NCBI GenBank assembly: GCA_043808325.1
Contig: JAZDEY010000068.1
Location: 27,871 to 91,870, forward strand
Origin: JAZDEY01 sp043808325 [NCBI: Candidatus Eiseniibacteriota bacterium]
GTDB lineage: Bacteria; Arandabacterota; Arandabacteria; Arandabacterales
DNA: 64,000 nucleotides
Reading direction: 5' to 3'
The notes under the pieces were generated by a model, which saw nothing but the letters and a program-made list of their open reading frames with translations, did no database searches and had not been told where the DNA came from. Both the position numbers and the translations under genes were made by a program. Within the stretch, counting starts at the first letter, position 1; every line of letters begins with the position of its first letter. Below, one piece after another: positions 8,987-17,580 of the stretch.

Positions 8987-9015
8987 TTGACAGGCCAATC
9001 GGCCGATGTTATATT
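8987..9015 (+). promoter_or_regulatory. Promoter of rpsT
   Basis: TTGACA (8987-8992), 17 bp spacer, extended TGT, TATATT (9010-9015). Predicted leader of about 65 nt before the TTG start. Confidence 0.75.
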
Positions 9016-9086
9016 GACCGAGTCGCAACGACCTGGAGATCTGGAGATTCCGAGGTTAACCCGAAGGTCCCAAGGAGGTTCGGAAG

Positions 9087-9344
9087 TTGTCACATCACAA
9101 ATCGGCAATCAAGCGCATCAGGCAGGACAAGAAGAAGAAACTCCGCAACAAGGCCGACAAGTCCGCCGTGAAGACCGCAGCTAAGAGGGTCAGGCAGACC
9201 TCGAACCCGGAGGATGCTGCAAAACTCATGCCCGCGACTTCATCGATCATCGACCGTGCGGCCAAGAAGCGTGTGATTCACTGGCGCACTGCGGCGCGGC
9301 TCAAGTCAAGGCTTGCCAAACGTGCAAAGGCTCGTCCCAGCTAG
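9087..9344 (+). CDS. rpsT: 30S ribosomal protein S20, TTG start
   Basis: An 85-residue basic protein that binds 16S rRNA early in 30S assembly. The start SHHKSAIKRIRQDKKK is the typical S20 N terminus, and the C-terminal KRVIHWRTAARLKSRLAKR helix matches the family. Initiation is at TTG (9087), eight bases after a near-perfect AAGGAGG. No ATG is available nearby in frame. The E. coli rpsT gene is also known to start with UUG, where the weak codon is needed for autogenous control by S20; a similar mechanism here is inference. The gene is convergent with proS, 12 bp apart. Confidence 0.96.
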   Translation: MSHHKSAIKRIRQDKKKKLRNKADKSAVKTAAKRVRQTSNPEDAAKLMPATSSIIDRAAKKRVIHWRTAARLKSRLAKRAKARPS

Positions 9345-9356
9345 AAATCAAGGCCT

Positions 9357-11078
9357 CTAAAGGGCGAGCTTGCGCTTCTCCTCTTCGACGATCTTAAGGG
9401 TCGCCTCGACCGCAGTGTCGCGGGCGACCTTCACCGTTTCGCCGGTCTTCCTGGTCCGGATCTCGACCTTGCCCTCCTTGCCCGCCTTCTCCCCCACGGT
9501 CACCCGGAAGGGAATTCCGACAAGATCGGCGTCCTTGAACTTGGTGCCGGGTCTCTCATCACGATCATCGATCAGCGCCTCAGCCCTGCGTTCCATAAGG
9601 CCTGCGTAGATAGCTTCGGCCGTATCCCTGAGGTCGCTGTCGGAAACGTTGGTCGGCAGCACATGGACTTCGAAGGGCGCGATGCTCACGGGCCAGGCGA
9701 TGCCGTCCTTGTCATTGTGCTGTTCGACTGCCGCGGCAACCGTCCGGGTTATGCCTATGCCGTAGCATCCCATCACAAAGGGCTTCTCGTTGCCATGTTC
9801 ATCCCGGTAGTAAGCCTTCATCTTGTCGGAGTACTTGGTTCCCAGCTTGAAGATCTGGCCCACCTCGATTCCACGCCACGTAGAAAGCGGCTGCCCGCAG
9901 CGCTTGCAGATGTCTCCCTCGACGACAAGCAGGAGGTCGTGCACTTCGCCGACCGAGAAATCACGCCCCAGGTTCACATTGACCAGGTGAGCGTCACGTT
10001 GGTTGGCGCCCACGACCATGTTGAACATTGCCGGGACGGTGCTGTCCGCCACGATCCGTACATCCTTTAGTCCGACCGGCCCCGAGAACCCCAGGGGGCC
10101 GCCGGTAAGGCTTTCGATCTCCTCGGGGGTAGCCATCGCAAGACCGGCGCCGCCGAGCACCTTCGCAAGCTTGGTCTCGTTTATTTCCCGGTCGCCTCGT
10201 ATCAAGACTGCGACGTACTTGCCATCGGCGTTATAGATTATGGTCTTCACCAATTCCCAGGGCTGTCTGCCCAGGAAAGCCGTAACCTCCTCAATCGTTT
10301 TCATGTTGGGCGTACTGACCTTCTCCATCGGTCGGGCGGCATTCTCGCCCTGGTAGGTGCGAGGCTCACCCTCGGCCCGGTCGCTGGTAGCGGCGTAACC
10401 GCAGTCACAGGCAAACACCTGAGACTCGCCGGTCTCAGCGAAGACCATGAATTCGTGGGTCACGTCGCCGCCTATTGCCCCTGAGTCGGCCTCCACCGAT
10501 CCGAACCGCAGGCCGCAACGCTTGAAGATTCTGGTATAGGCCTCATGCATCCGGTCGTAGGTTTTCTGAAGACAGGCTTCGTCACGATGGAAGCTATAGG
10601 CGTCCTTCATGATGAATTCCCTGGCCCTCACTACCCCGAAGCGCGGTCTTACCTCATCCCGAAACTTGGTTTGAATCTGGTAGAGCATAAGCGGCAGCTG
10701 CCGATAGGACCTGACGTCCCTTCTCACGATGTCGGTCACGACCTCTTCATGAGTCGGGCCCAGCGCAAAGAAGCGATCATGCCGGTCCTTCAGCCTCATC
10801 AGTTCCTTGCCGTAGACATCCCACCTGCCGCTCTCGATCCACAGCTCGGCGGGGCTCAAGACGGGCATCAGAATCTCCAGGCCCCCGACGCGATTGATCT
10901 CCTCGCGCACTATGTTCTCGACCTTCTTGGACACCCTGAGTCCGAGCGGCAGAAGGTTGTACACGCCTGCAGAAAGCTTCCTTATCAGTCCGGCCCTGAG
11001 CATCAGCTTGTGGCTTATGATCTCGGCTTCGGACGGCGTCTCCTTGACCGTCGGTAGAAAAAACTCACTCCATCGCAT
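9357..11078 (-). CDS. proS: Prolyl-tRNA synthetase (bacterial type)
   Basis: A 573-residue class II synthetase that charges tRNA-Pro. The N terminus MRWSEFFLPTVKETPSEAEI is characteristic. Motif 2 lies in FRDEVRPRFGVVRAREFIMKDAYSFH and motif 3 in CYGIGITRTVAAAVEQHND. The roughly 180-residue editing insertion that removes misactivated alanine is present between motifs 2 and 3. The C-terminal anticodon-binding domain includes DDRDERPGTKFKDADLVGIP. Length and layout match the bacterial form. No T-box-like leader is evident in the 50 bp ahead of it. Confidence 0.97.
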   Translation of the reverse strand: MRWSEFFLPTVKETPSEAEIISHKLMLRAGLIRKLSAGVYNLLPLGLRVSKKVENIVREEINRVGGLEILMPVLSPAELWIESGRWDVYGKELMRLKDRHDRFFALGPTHEEVVTDIVRRDVRSYRQLPLMLYQIQTKFRDEVRPRFGVVRAREFIMKDAYSFHRDEACLQKTYDRMHEAYTRIFKRCGLRFGSVEADSGAIGGDVTHEFMVFAETGESQVFACDCGYAATSDRAEGEPRTYQGENAARPMEKVSTPNMKTIEEVTAFLGRQPWELVKTIIYNADGKYVAVLIRGDREINETKLAKVLGGAGLAMATPEEIESLTGGPLGFSGPVGLKDVRIVADSTVPAMFNMVVGANQRDAHLVNVNLGRDFSVGEVHDLLLVVEGDICKRCGQPLSTWRGIEVGQIFKLGTKYSDKMKAYYRDEHGNEKPFVMGCYGIGITRTVAAAVEQHNDKDGIAWPVSIAPFEVHVLPTNVSDSDLRDTAEAIYAGLMERRAEALIDDRDERPGTKFKDADLVGIPFRVTVGEKAGKEGKVEIRTRKTGETVKVARDTAVEATLKIVEEEKRKLAL

Positions 11079-11131
11079 TTTGGCCTTCCCCTGATTTCGG
11101 TTATTTCGCTATCACTTGCTCCCTGTATGTC

Positions 11132-11908
11132 TTACTTCGGCCTGCCTTCCCTGAGTGCGTTCACCACTTCTTCAACTATGGCTTTCACCAAGCCCGCCTG
11201 ATCCATCTCCCCGCGAGGCAGGCAAGCGCCACACTCCCGGCAACCGGGGTAGGCACCCTTGATCCCCAACTTGTCCCGGACCGCAAGCAACTTCATCACG
11301 TCTTCGTGCGCCAACGGGCTCACACCGCCCAGATGGCGCGCTATGAAGGCAATCTCGGCGAAATGCTCGACCGTCTCAAGCTTATGATAAGCATTCAAGA
11401 GGTCCGGTCCAACCGTCATCACACCGTGGTTCTTAAGGAGAAAGGCATCACACCTGGTCACCACCTGGGCAACGGACTCTGCGACCTCCTCGGTCGAGGG
11501 TGTCGCGTATTCGGCAAGCGGCACCGAACCGATCGTAACCACTACCTCGGGCAGCACACATTGGGCCAACGGGATTCCCGCAACCGCGAAGGCCGTGGCA
11601 TAAGGCGGGTGGGCGTGGACAACCGCGCGTATGTCATCCCTGAGGTGGTAGGCCTTGAGGTGCATCTTGATCTCGGAGGTGGCTTCACGCTTGCCGCTGA
11701 CCTTATCCCCCTTCATATCGACCACGACAAGGTCGCTCTTGGCCATGAAGCCTTTGCTTATGCCCGTTGGGGTAGTCAGCAGCCGGTCGGCTGAGATTCG
11801 GACGCTTACGTTACCGTCGTTTGAGGCAACATAGCCGCGCTCGTACATGCGGCGGCCGACGTGAAGAATGCTCTCTGCAGCCTCATCGGGCGGAATCAGC
11901 CGTCTCAT
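11132..11908 (-). CDS. Class II aldolase (fuculose/rhamnulose-phosphate aldolase-like), BMC-associated
   Basis: A 258-residue zinc aldolase of the FucA/AraD family. Metal and catalytic positions can be followed: SNDGNVS phosphate loop (29-35), Glu79, VHAHPP with His98 and His100, and KNHGV with His161. It would split a deoxyhexulose phosphate such as fuculose-1-P into DHAP and lactaldehyde. After the catalytic domain there is a short linker with three cysteines (Cys223, Cys226, Cys229), then an amphipathic helix (about 235-254) of the sort used as an encapsulation peptide. It ends the BMC operon and overlaps the neighbouring BMC-P gene by 4 bp, so it is very likely a microcompartment cargo enzyme feeding aldehyde to the acylating dehydrogenase. 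The exact sugar substrate is inferred. Confidence 0.85.
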   Translation of the reverse strand: MRRLIPPDEAAESILHVGRRMYERGYVASNDGNVSVRISADRLLTTPTGISKGFMAKSDLVVVDMKGDKVSGKREATSEIKMHLKAYHLRDDIRAVVHAHPPYATAFAVAGIPLAQCVLPEVVVTIGSVPLAEYATPSTEEVAESVAQVVTRCDAFLLKNHGVMTVGPDLLNAYHKLETVEHFAEIAFIARHLGGVSPLAHEDVMKLLAVRDKLGIKGAYPGCRECGACLPRGEMDQAGLVKAIVEEVVNALREGRPK

Positions 11909-12189
11909 CCGCCCTCGCCCTGACCGAGATCGATCCGGTCGACCACGCCAAGAATCAGAGTCCTTATGGTGGGATATTCCATGGCGAGCACCGTCCGCGC
12001 AGCGGTGCCCTGGTCGACAATCAGAACGGTGTCGCCGGTACCGGAGTCCACCATGTCGATCGCAAGTATCGGTTCACCCTGAGGCTTACCGTCGGGCTCG
12101 AGCGGCTGGACGATCAGAATCTTGTGACACCTGAGGGAATCGTGTTTGACCGATGAGACTACATCGCCGATCACTTTTCCGATATACAT
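11905..12189 (-). CDS. BMC-P pentameric vertex protein (EutN/CcmL family), copy 1
   Basis: A 94-residue shell protein expected to form pentamers that cap the vertices of the microcompartment. The family pattern is clear: an N-terminal MYIGKVIGDVVSS strand, the ILIVQPL strand, the AIDMVDSGTGDTVLI core and the ending ILGVVDRIDL. It overlaps the aldolase start by 4 bp and lies 17 bp from the next BMC-P gene. Three BMC-P paralogues in one locus are a feature of PVM-type BMCs. Confidence 0.93.
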   Translation of the reverse strand: MYIGKVIGDVVSSVKHDSLRCHKILIVQPLEPDGKPQGEPILAIDMVDSGTGDTVLIVDQGTAARTVLAMEYPTIRTLILGVVDRIDLGQGEGG

Positions 12190-12206
12190 GGCTCACAAAC
12201 CGTTCT

Positions 12207-12470
12207 CTACAGATCGACGCGATCCACAATGCCCATGATCGCAGCGTCCGCCGGATTGAATTTCTCGTCGATCGCATTGGCCGCCTCGCGGCCCCGCACG
12301 AAGTACACAAGGTCGCCCGGACCTGCCCTCACGATGTCGATCGCAACGATCGGCCTCCCGGATTCTTTCCCTTCGGGACTGAGGGGCTGGATCACCAGCA
12401 GCTTCTGTCCGGTCAGGGACTCCACCTTGCGCGTAGCGACCAGCGTGCCTATCACCTTTGCTATGTGCAC
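12207..12470 (-). CDS. BMC-P pentameric vertex protein, copy 2
   Basis: An 87-residue EutN/CcmL-family protein. It has MHIAKVIGTLVATRK, the LLVIQPLSPEG strand, AIDIVRAGPGDLVYFVRG and the terminal IMGIVDRVDL. It is close to the consensus length and is the most canonical of the three copies. It sits between copy 1 and the PduT-like gene, with 3 bp to the latter's stop, so translation is probably coupled. Confidence 0.93.
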   Translation of the reverse strand: MHIAKVIGTLVATRKVESLTGQKLLVIQPLSPEGKESGRPIVAIDIVRAGPGDLVYFVRGREAANAIDEKFNPADAAIMGIVDRVDL

Positions 12471-12473
12471 GAT

Positions 12474-13031
12474 CTAACCCATCTTCTGTTTAAGATCGTT
12501 GTGCGGCCGAGGGATCACCACGTCCTTCACCAGCGTGCCGCGGTCTCTTATCAGCTCTACACCGGCGCGTACCCCCGCGGCGACGTCGCTCACGTCGCCG
12601 GTCAAAGTGACGAATGACTTCCCTGCCAATCCCTGCGCAAGCCTGAGCTCGATCAGTTCGATCTTCGCGGCCTTCGCCGCACCGTCACCCGCAATTATCG
12701 CCGAGGCGACCGAGAAAGTCTCGATCACGCCCAGGGATCGTATGTCCTTCGGCACGCCGGTCCCCATTATCGCAGGAAAAACCTGTTCATGAATATTAGG
12801 AATGAAGAGGCTATCGACCACAAATTCGGCGCCCACCTCGACGCCGCGAGCCACCGACGAACTCACCGATGAGACATCTCCCCCGACAAGCGTTATGTAC
12901 TTGCCCGGACAAATGGTCATGGCAAGCATCAAGGTGACCGGCGCAACCTTGACCATCTCGTCACAGGTTGCGATCCCCTGGGCGATGCTATTGAGTTCGA
13001 CCAAGCCTATCGCTTCTATCTTACCGTTCAT
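12474..13031 (-). CDS. pduT: BMC-T trimeric shell protein, PduT-like with Fe-S cysteine
   Basis: A 185-residue protein with two tandem BMC domains (about 5-90 and 98-180), which forms trimers with pseudo-hexagonal symmetry in the shell facets. The first domain carries TICPGKYITLVGGDV; Cys41 aligns with the cysteine that, in Salmonella PduT, binds a [4Fe-4S] cluster in the central pore. The second domain holds the TLTGDVSDVAAGVRAG segment and ends in VIPRPHNDL. The PduS-like gene is directly upstream (13 bp), which is the natural electron partner for a shell Fe-S centre. PVM-type loci as I know them lack a BMC-T, so this is an addition. Confidence 0.88.
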   Translation of the reverse strand: MNGKIEAIGLVELNSIAQGIATCDEMVKVAPVTLMLAMTICPGKYITLVGGDVSSVSSSVARGVEVGAEFVVDSLFIPNIHEQVFPAIMGTGVPKDIRSLGVIETFSVASAIIAGDGAAKAAKIELIELRLAQGLAGKSFVTLTGDVSDVAAGVRAGVELIRDRGTLVKDVVIPRPHNDLKQKMG

Positions 13032-13043
13032 CTGGCTTCCGAT

Positions 13044-14384
13044 CTACTTCTTCTCGATAGTGATGTTATGATTGATGCCCGTCACCACCCCGTCTATGCT
13101 TGCGTGAACATTGGCCCCGATCTCACTCTGGGTGACGTCCGCTATAAGACGGCCCTTCCTCACGCCATCGCCAAGCTTGACCCTGGGTCTTGCCGCGACA
13201 CCCGTATGCTGCAGGAGCGGAATCCTGACCGACTCGGGCTCGACCGTCCCGACGAATTCGATGTCCCGCTCATAGGGTGCCAGCCCGGTCCTCTCCACGA
13301 TCCTCCTGTGAGGCACCAGCCTGTGCGGCCGCACTCTTTCCACTCCACGCACCGTATCCTGCGCAACTTTGATTCCGCGTTTCGCCATCTCGGCCCGGAC
13401 TCTGAAGCTTATCCGGTCCGGCGAAAGCAGCATCGGACACACGTAGACCCCGCACAGCCCGCAACCCGAACAGAAGACCGCTCCGGCGATGTCGGGGGTA
13501 AATACCCGCGTCCACCCCACCGAGCGCATGATCTTGTGCGGCGTTATGGCGTGGCCCATCAAGTGCCGCGGACAGAGCTCGGTACAGAAGGTACACTGGC
13601 AGCATACCGAGGCAGCACGTCTTACAATCGTCTCAACCGGGAGCGATTTTCTCACGATCACCTCGTTCGATCGAGGCAGCAAAATGACGGCTCCCACACG
13701 CTTGTCCACGGGCCTCGACAAGTCTTCACACAACTCACCCATCATCACGCCTGAGAGCAGAATCCCCTTGGCATCAAGGCCCGCGGCGTTCCCCGTGAGC
13801 GTGAGCACATCCCCGACCGAAGTCCCCAAAGGCACCTCGAAAATCCCGGGCCGAGCGAGATCCCCGCACACCGACAAGACGCGCGTGGTAACCGGCGTGC
13901 CGCCCAGGGCGCGTTTGACATTGGCCAGAGTGTTGACATTGGACACGACCACCCCGACATCAGGCGGGATTCCACCCTGCGGTATCACCCGGCCGGTGAG
14001 CTCGTAGACAAGCAGATGCTCGTCGCCCGCGGGGTAGTTGTCCGGAACTGCGACCACCTCGATCCCCGAGGCGCCCTTCGCGGCCCTGGTCAGAGATTCG
14101 AATATGTCGCCATAGGATTCCCGGACTGCAATGTAGCCGCGCGACGCACCGGTCGCGAGCATCATTATCGCGACCCCTTCCAGCACCTCCTCCGGCGCAC
14201 CGGCAAGCACGTGCTTGTCCGACTGGACCAAGGGCTCGCATTCGCAACCGTTGGCAATCACGATGTCGGCCTTGGCCCGGGCCTTGACGTGGGTGGGAAA
14301 CCCCGCACCCCCCGCGCCCACAACTCCGGCTTCGAAAATCTTGGTCACGATCTCATGCTTGGAGAACGGGAAATCCTTAGCCAA
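13044..14384 (-). CDS. pduS: PduS-like (RnfC-family) flavin and Fe-S oxidoreductase
   Basis: A 446-residue RnfC/PduS-type protein. The N terminus has the glycine-rich AGVVGAGGAGFPTHVK (19-34) and ANGCECEPL (44-52), which are the flavin/NADH-binding signature of this family. Two [4Fe-4S] motifs follow, at Cys261/262-Cys264-Cys267-Cys271 and Cys305-Cys308-Cys311-Cys316. The C-terminal barrel-sandwich domain ends in ASIDGVVTGINHNITIEKK. In Pdu compartments PduS reduces cobalamin with NADH; in loci without a B12 diol dehydratase it more likely recycles NAD or exports electrons through PduT. No diol dehydratase is in this window, so the second role is favoured by inference. Confidence 0.9.
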   Translation of the reverse strand: MAKDFPFSKHEIVTKIFEAGVVGAGGAGFPTHVKARAKADIVIANGCECEPLVQSDKHVLAGAPEEVLEGVAIMMLATGASRGYIAVRESYGDIFESLTRAAKGASGIEVVAVPDNYPAGDEHLLVYELTGRVIPQGGIPPDVGVVVSNVNTLANVKRALGGTPVTTRVLSVCGDLARPGIFEVPLGTSVGDVLTLTGNAAGLDAKGILLSGVMMGELCEDLSRPVDKRVGAVILLPRSNEVIVRKSLPVETIVRRAASVCCQCTFCTELCPRHLMGHAITPHKIMRSVGWTRVFTPDIAGAVFCSGCGLCGVYVCPMLLSPDRISFRVRAEMAKRGIKVAQDTVRGVERVRPHRLVPHRRIVERTGLAPYERDIEFVGTVEPESVRIPLLQHTGVAARPRVKLGDGVRKGRLIADVTQSEIGANVHASIDGVVTGINHNITIEKK

Positions 14385-14395
14385 TCGAAGCGACC

Positions 14396-15835
14396 TCAGA
14401 CAATCCTGAAATAGTCAACCAGCACGCATTTCCTCATCCGGGTGAACGTGCGCGCAGAGGTAAGCCCCTCACCTGTGGGACTCGCAATCGTAAAGCTGGT
14501 GTAACCTTCGCCACCGAAACCGAGCCCGGCATAGCAGGGCCCATTTTTCACGAATATCGTGGTCTCGATCGACCGGGCCATCTGCGAAAGTTTGGTTATG
14601 TTGGTCGAATGCATCATCGCCGAATGGCCGAAACCCTGCTCCACTTCCTTGGCCGCCCTGATGCCCTGGTCGACGTCGCCGACCCTCACAACCGGAAGCA
14701 CGGGCATTAAAAGCTCGGTCCACACGAAAGCGTGCGAAAGCGGCGTCTCGCAGATTATCAGTCTGGCTTGCGTCTCACTCTTGACGCCAATCGCCCGCAA
14801 GAAGTGCGACGCATCCTTGCCGACGAATTTGCGATTGGTCACGGCATGCCTGCTGGGGCCCCGGTCTTCCTTTATGATAAGCGCGCGCAGTCTGTCGATG
14901 TCCCCACCCTTGATCTCAATCGCTCCACTGTCGGCCATCTTGCGCTTAAGTTGGTCGGTTATGGTCCCGACCGCCAGCACTTCCTTCTCGCAGATGCAGA
15001 CTATGTTGTTGTCCAGCGAGGCGCCATCGACGATGTGCCGCCCGGCGCTGTCAAGATCGGCGGTCTCGTCTACCACGACCGGAGGGTTTCCGGGCCCGGC
15101 CGCGATCACTTTCTTGCCGGACTTCATCGCCTCTCTCACAACCGCTCCTCCCCCGGTCACCACAAGCAGCCTCACCTTGGGATGCTTCATCAGAGCCTGT
15201 GCGGATTCAATGCTCGGCTCTTCAATTGATGCAAGAACATTCGGCGGGCCGCCTTCGGACTGGATCGCCGAATTCAAGAGTTCGATCGTCCGTAACGTGG
15301 TCAGCCTGGCGCTCGGATGCGGATTGAAGACGACCGAGTTACCGCCCGCGACCATGCCGATCGCGTTATTGATGACGGTCTCCGAAGGATTGGTTGAGGG
15401 AGTGATGGAGCCTATCAGGCCGTAAGGCGCCCTCTCAAGTATCGTAAGGCCATGATCGCCTGAGACCGCATCCGGTTTCAGGTCTTCCACGCCGGGGGTT
15501 CTGGTGGCGGCAAGCAGGTTCTTCTTTACCTTGTCTTCAAGCCTGCCGAGGCCGGTCTCCTCAAGCGCCATCCGCGAGAGTTCCTCGGCGTGCTCACATG
15601 CCGCCCGGCGCATCGCCTCAATCATTCTTCCGCGCGCCTCGAGCGGCAGATCTACAAGTCCCCGCTGAGCTTTCTCGGCCTCGTCAATTGCCGTCTCAAT
15701 CGAGCCGAATGCGCCGCGCTTTCCGGACAGTGAGGACGAGGGTGAGGAAGGGACTCCCAAACCTTGGGTTCTTAGTTTCTTGAGGACCTCCTCGACAATC
15801 GAGCCTATGGTTCGCTCATCAAGCATACTTCTCAT
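14396..15835 (-). CDS. pduP: CoA-acylating aldehyde dehydrogenase, PduP/EutE-like
   Basis: A 479-residue aldehyde dehydrogenase converting an aldehyde (for example lactaldehyde or propionaldehyde) plus CoA and NAD to acyl-CoA. The N-terminal helix LDERTIGSIVEEVLKKL (5-21) followed by a Ser/Pro/Gly linker is a typical BMC encapsulation peptide. The catalytic domain has TPSTNPSETVINNAIG, the VTGGGAVVREAM nucleotide-binding segment and the active site NNIVCICEKEV with Cys280. It overlaps the third BMC-P gene by about 17 bp; Met4 is an equally good start. Together with PduL it would conserve energy as acyl phosphate. Confidence 0.93.
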   Translation of the reverse strand: MRSMLDERTIGSIVEEVLKKLRTQGLGVPSSPSSSLSGKRGAFGSIETAIDEAEKAQRGLVDLPLEARGRMIEAMRRAACEHAEELSRMALEETGLGRLEDKVKKNLLAATRTPGVEDLKPDAVSGDHGLTILERAPYGLIGSITPSTNPSETVINNAIGMVAGGNSVVFNPHPSARLTTLRTIELLNSAIQSEGGPPNVLASIEEPSIESAQALMKHPKVRLLVVTGGGAVVREAMKSGKKVIAAGPGNPPVVVDETADLDSAGRHIVDGASLDNNIVCICEKEVLAVGTITDQLKRKMADSGAIEIKGGDIDRLRALIIKEDRGPSRHAVTNRKFVGKDASHFLRAIGVKSETQARLIICETPLSHAFVWTELLMPVLPVVRVGDVDQGIRAAKEVEQGFGHSAMMHSTNITKLSQMARSIETTIFVKNGPCYAGLGFGGEGYTSFTIASPTGEGLTSARTFTRMRKCVLVDYFRIV

Positions 15836-16112
15836 AGACCACTTTGCCCATCAGTTCGATCGTATCGACCACTCCGCAGATCACCGCGTCAACAGGAGTC
15901 TCCTTGGTCTTGTCGGTCAATCGAGCCGAACTCCCCTGGGCACACAGCACGATCTCGCCGTAGCCTGCGCCGACCGCGTCAGCACAGACCATGGACTGGC
16001 CGGTGGGTTTGAGGTCCATATTGACGATCTTAACTATAAGAAGTTTGAGGCCTCTCAGTCGCTCTTCTTTCCTCGTGGCGACAAGGGTACCGACAACTTC
16101 ACCGACTAGCAA
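15819..16112 (-). CDS. BMC-P pentameric vertex protein, copy 3
   Basis: A 97-residue EutN/CcmL-family protein with MLVGEVVGTLVATRKEE, the LLIVKIVNMD strand, CADAVGAGYGEIVLCAQG and CGVVDTIEL. It is more divergent than copies 1 and 2 and has a C-terminal extension MGKVVYEKYA. It overlaps the start of the aldehyde dehydrogenase, implying translational coupling of a shell vertex with its cargo enzyme. Confidence 0.91.
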   Translation of the reverse strand: MLVGEVVGTLVATRKEERLRGLKLLIVKIVNMDLKPTGQSMVCADAVGAGYGEIVLCAQGSSARLTDKTKETPVDAVICGVVDTIELMGKVVYEKYA

Positions 16113-16157
16113 TGCTTCCTCCGCTTCAGGCTTCTCCGTCCGCCGCGTTGCCTACGG

Positions 16158-16472
16158 TTACTTCCCCTTCTGCATCTTGCCTATTGGAAGCACGTCTTCA
16201 AGATTGGTATGTGGCCTCGGGATCACGTGCACCGACACCAGCTCACCCACCTTGCTTGCAGCCGCCCCGCCCGCATCGGTAGCGGCCTTGACCGCCGCCA
16301 CGTCACCACGGACGATCGCAGTGACGTAACCGCCGCCGATTTTCTCGTAGTGAACCAGCGTAACCTTGGCTGCCTTGACCATCGCGTCGGAGGCCTCGAC
16401 CATTGCCACAAAACCCCTGGTTTCGATCAGCCCCAAAGCTTCTCGGTATATGCCGTCTCCTGTTTCAGCCAA
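16158..16472 (-). CDS. BMC-H hexameric shell protein, copy 1
   Basis: A 104-residue single-domain BMC protein expected to tile the shell facets as hexamers. The pattern [21 protein letters not shown], then [18 protein letters not shown] and [14 protein letters not shown], is canonical. It has a short N-terminal extension ([10 protein letters not shown]) and a basic C-terminal tail (GKMQKGK) compared with copy 2. The two BMC-H genes are about 75 bp apart and closely related, consistent with a local duplication. Confidence 0.95.
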   Translation of the reverse strand: MAETGDGIYREALGLIETRGFVAMVEASDAMVKAAKVTLVHYEKIGGGYVTAIVRGDVAAVKAATDAGGAAASKVGELVSVHVIPRPHTNLEDVLPIGKMQKGK

Positions 16473-16548
16473 TTTGCTTAACCCCCTTCTTTGAACAGTC
16501 GTCAGCGATCATCTGATGGATCCGGGTGCCCGAATCCGGCTCCTCCGG

Positions 16549-16824
16549 TCAGTCCTGGGTGAGCATCGTATCTTCAAGAGCTTCGTCGGGTCTCGGGATA
16601 ACGTGAGCACTCACAAGTTCGCCGACCTTCTGGGCCGCTCTGGCACCCGCCTCAACAGCTGCCATGACCGCTCCGACATCTCCACGCACCAGAACCGTAA
16701 CGTAGCCGCCCCCGATCTTCTCATACTTCGTCAGCTGGACCTGCGCCGTCTTGACCATCGCATCCGCAGCTTCCACGGCAGCCACAAAACCCTTGGTTTC
16801 TATCTTGCCAAGAGCCTCCGGCAA
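16549..16824 (-). CDS. BMC-H hexameric shell protein, copy 2
   Basis: A 91-residue BMC-domain protein: [54 protein letters not shown]. It is the minimal form of the family. The ribosome site ahead of it reads as a GAGG-type purine stretch. It follows pduL by about 30 bp. High similarity to copy 1 suggests both contribute to the same facets. Confidence 0.95.
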   Translation of the reverse strand: MPEALGKIETKGFVAAVEAADAMVKTAQVQLTKYEKIGGGYVTVLVRGDVGAVMAAVEAGARAAQKVGELVSAHVIPRPDEALEDTMLTQD

Positions 16825-16855
16825 GGCAAACCACCTCCTCAGCTTACACCATGTG

Positions 16856-17512
16856 CTACACTATGATCTCAGCAAAACAGCCTGTATCTACCCCGGAAGC
16901 GTTAGCATCGTCAGTATCTACGTGAAAGTCAAGCACAAATCCATCGCCTGCTCTGATGATAACGTTCTCGAAGGTCACTGCCCTCACTCCTGCCACTCGA
17001 GCTCTCATCACCTGACCGTCTCGGAGTCCGAATCTGGCAGCATCGTCGCTGCTCATGTGTACATGACGGGTGGTGCGGATCGCTCCCTCTCTGAGAACCA
17101 CGGTACCGGCTGGACCGACAACTGTGACCCCCGGGGTACCCTCGAGATCCCCGGTTCTTCTCACCGGCAGATCAATCCCAAGCCTCAGGCCGTCACTGCG
17201 CGCAAGCTCGACCTGGGTGAATCGCCGCAAGGGCCCTAGAAGGCGCACCCTCTCTATGGCTCGGCCGTTTGGTCCTACCAGGGTCACGGTCTCACGGGCA
17301 GCAAACTCGCCCACCTGGGTCAAGGGGCGGTCAACCCCGAGTTCGAAGCCCTTGCCGAAGAGGCCTTCGAGCACCTCCCGCGTGAGGTGCAAGTGACGGC
17401 CGGACACTCCGAGGGGGACAATAATCTTGCCTTCAAGGTCATGTTGGCCAATCCTTGCCTTGACGCGCCGGGCGATCTCATCGGTCAGTCTTCCTATGTC
17501 AAGGTCTTCCAT
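16856..17512 (-). CDS. pduL: Phosphotransacylase PduL
   Basis: A 218-residue BMC-associated phosphotransacylase that swaps CoA for phosphate on the acyl-CoA made by the aldehyde dehydrogenase. The signature VSGRHLHLT (36-44) supplies zinc-binding histidines, and the second half carries [12 protein letters not shown] with more metal ligands; the end [11 protein letters not shown] is also conserved. Residues 1-21 ([20 protein letters not shown]) form an amphipathic helix that is a plausible encapsulation peptide. The open frame extends upstream to 17656, but the ATG at 17512 is chosen because conserved PduL sequence begins right after the helix. It is the first gene of the BMC operon. Confidence 0.92.
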   Translation of the reverse strand: MEDLDIGRLTDEIARRVKARIGQHDLEGKIIVPLGVSGRHLHLTREVLEGLFGKGFELGVDRPLTQVGEFAARETVTLVGPNGRAIERVRLLGPLRRFTQVELARSDGLRLGIDLPVRRTGDLEGTPGVTVVGPAGTVVLREGAIRTTRHVHMSSDDAARFGLRDGQVMRARVAGVRAVTFENVIIRAGDGFVLDFHVDTDDANASGVDTGCFAEIIV

Positions 17513-17580
17513 CGGCTCGGAACCTCGGTGGCCGGGGGTAACCGCAGGAGCGGCCCGCGGTCTTGCTGCACAATGCGAAG

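Noticed and set aside
9300-9400. Terminator between convergent rpsT and proS
   Set aside because: The genes are only 12 bp apart and no stem with a T-run could be found.
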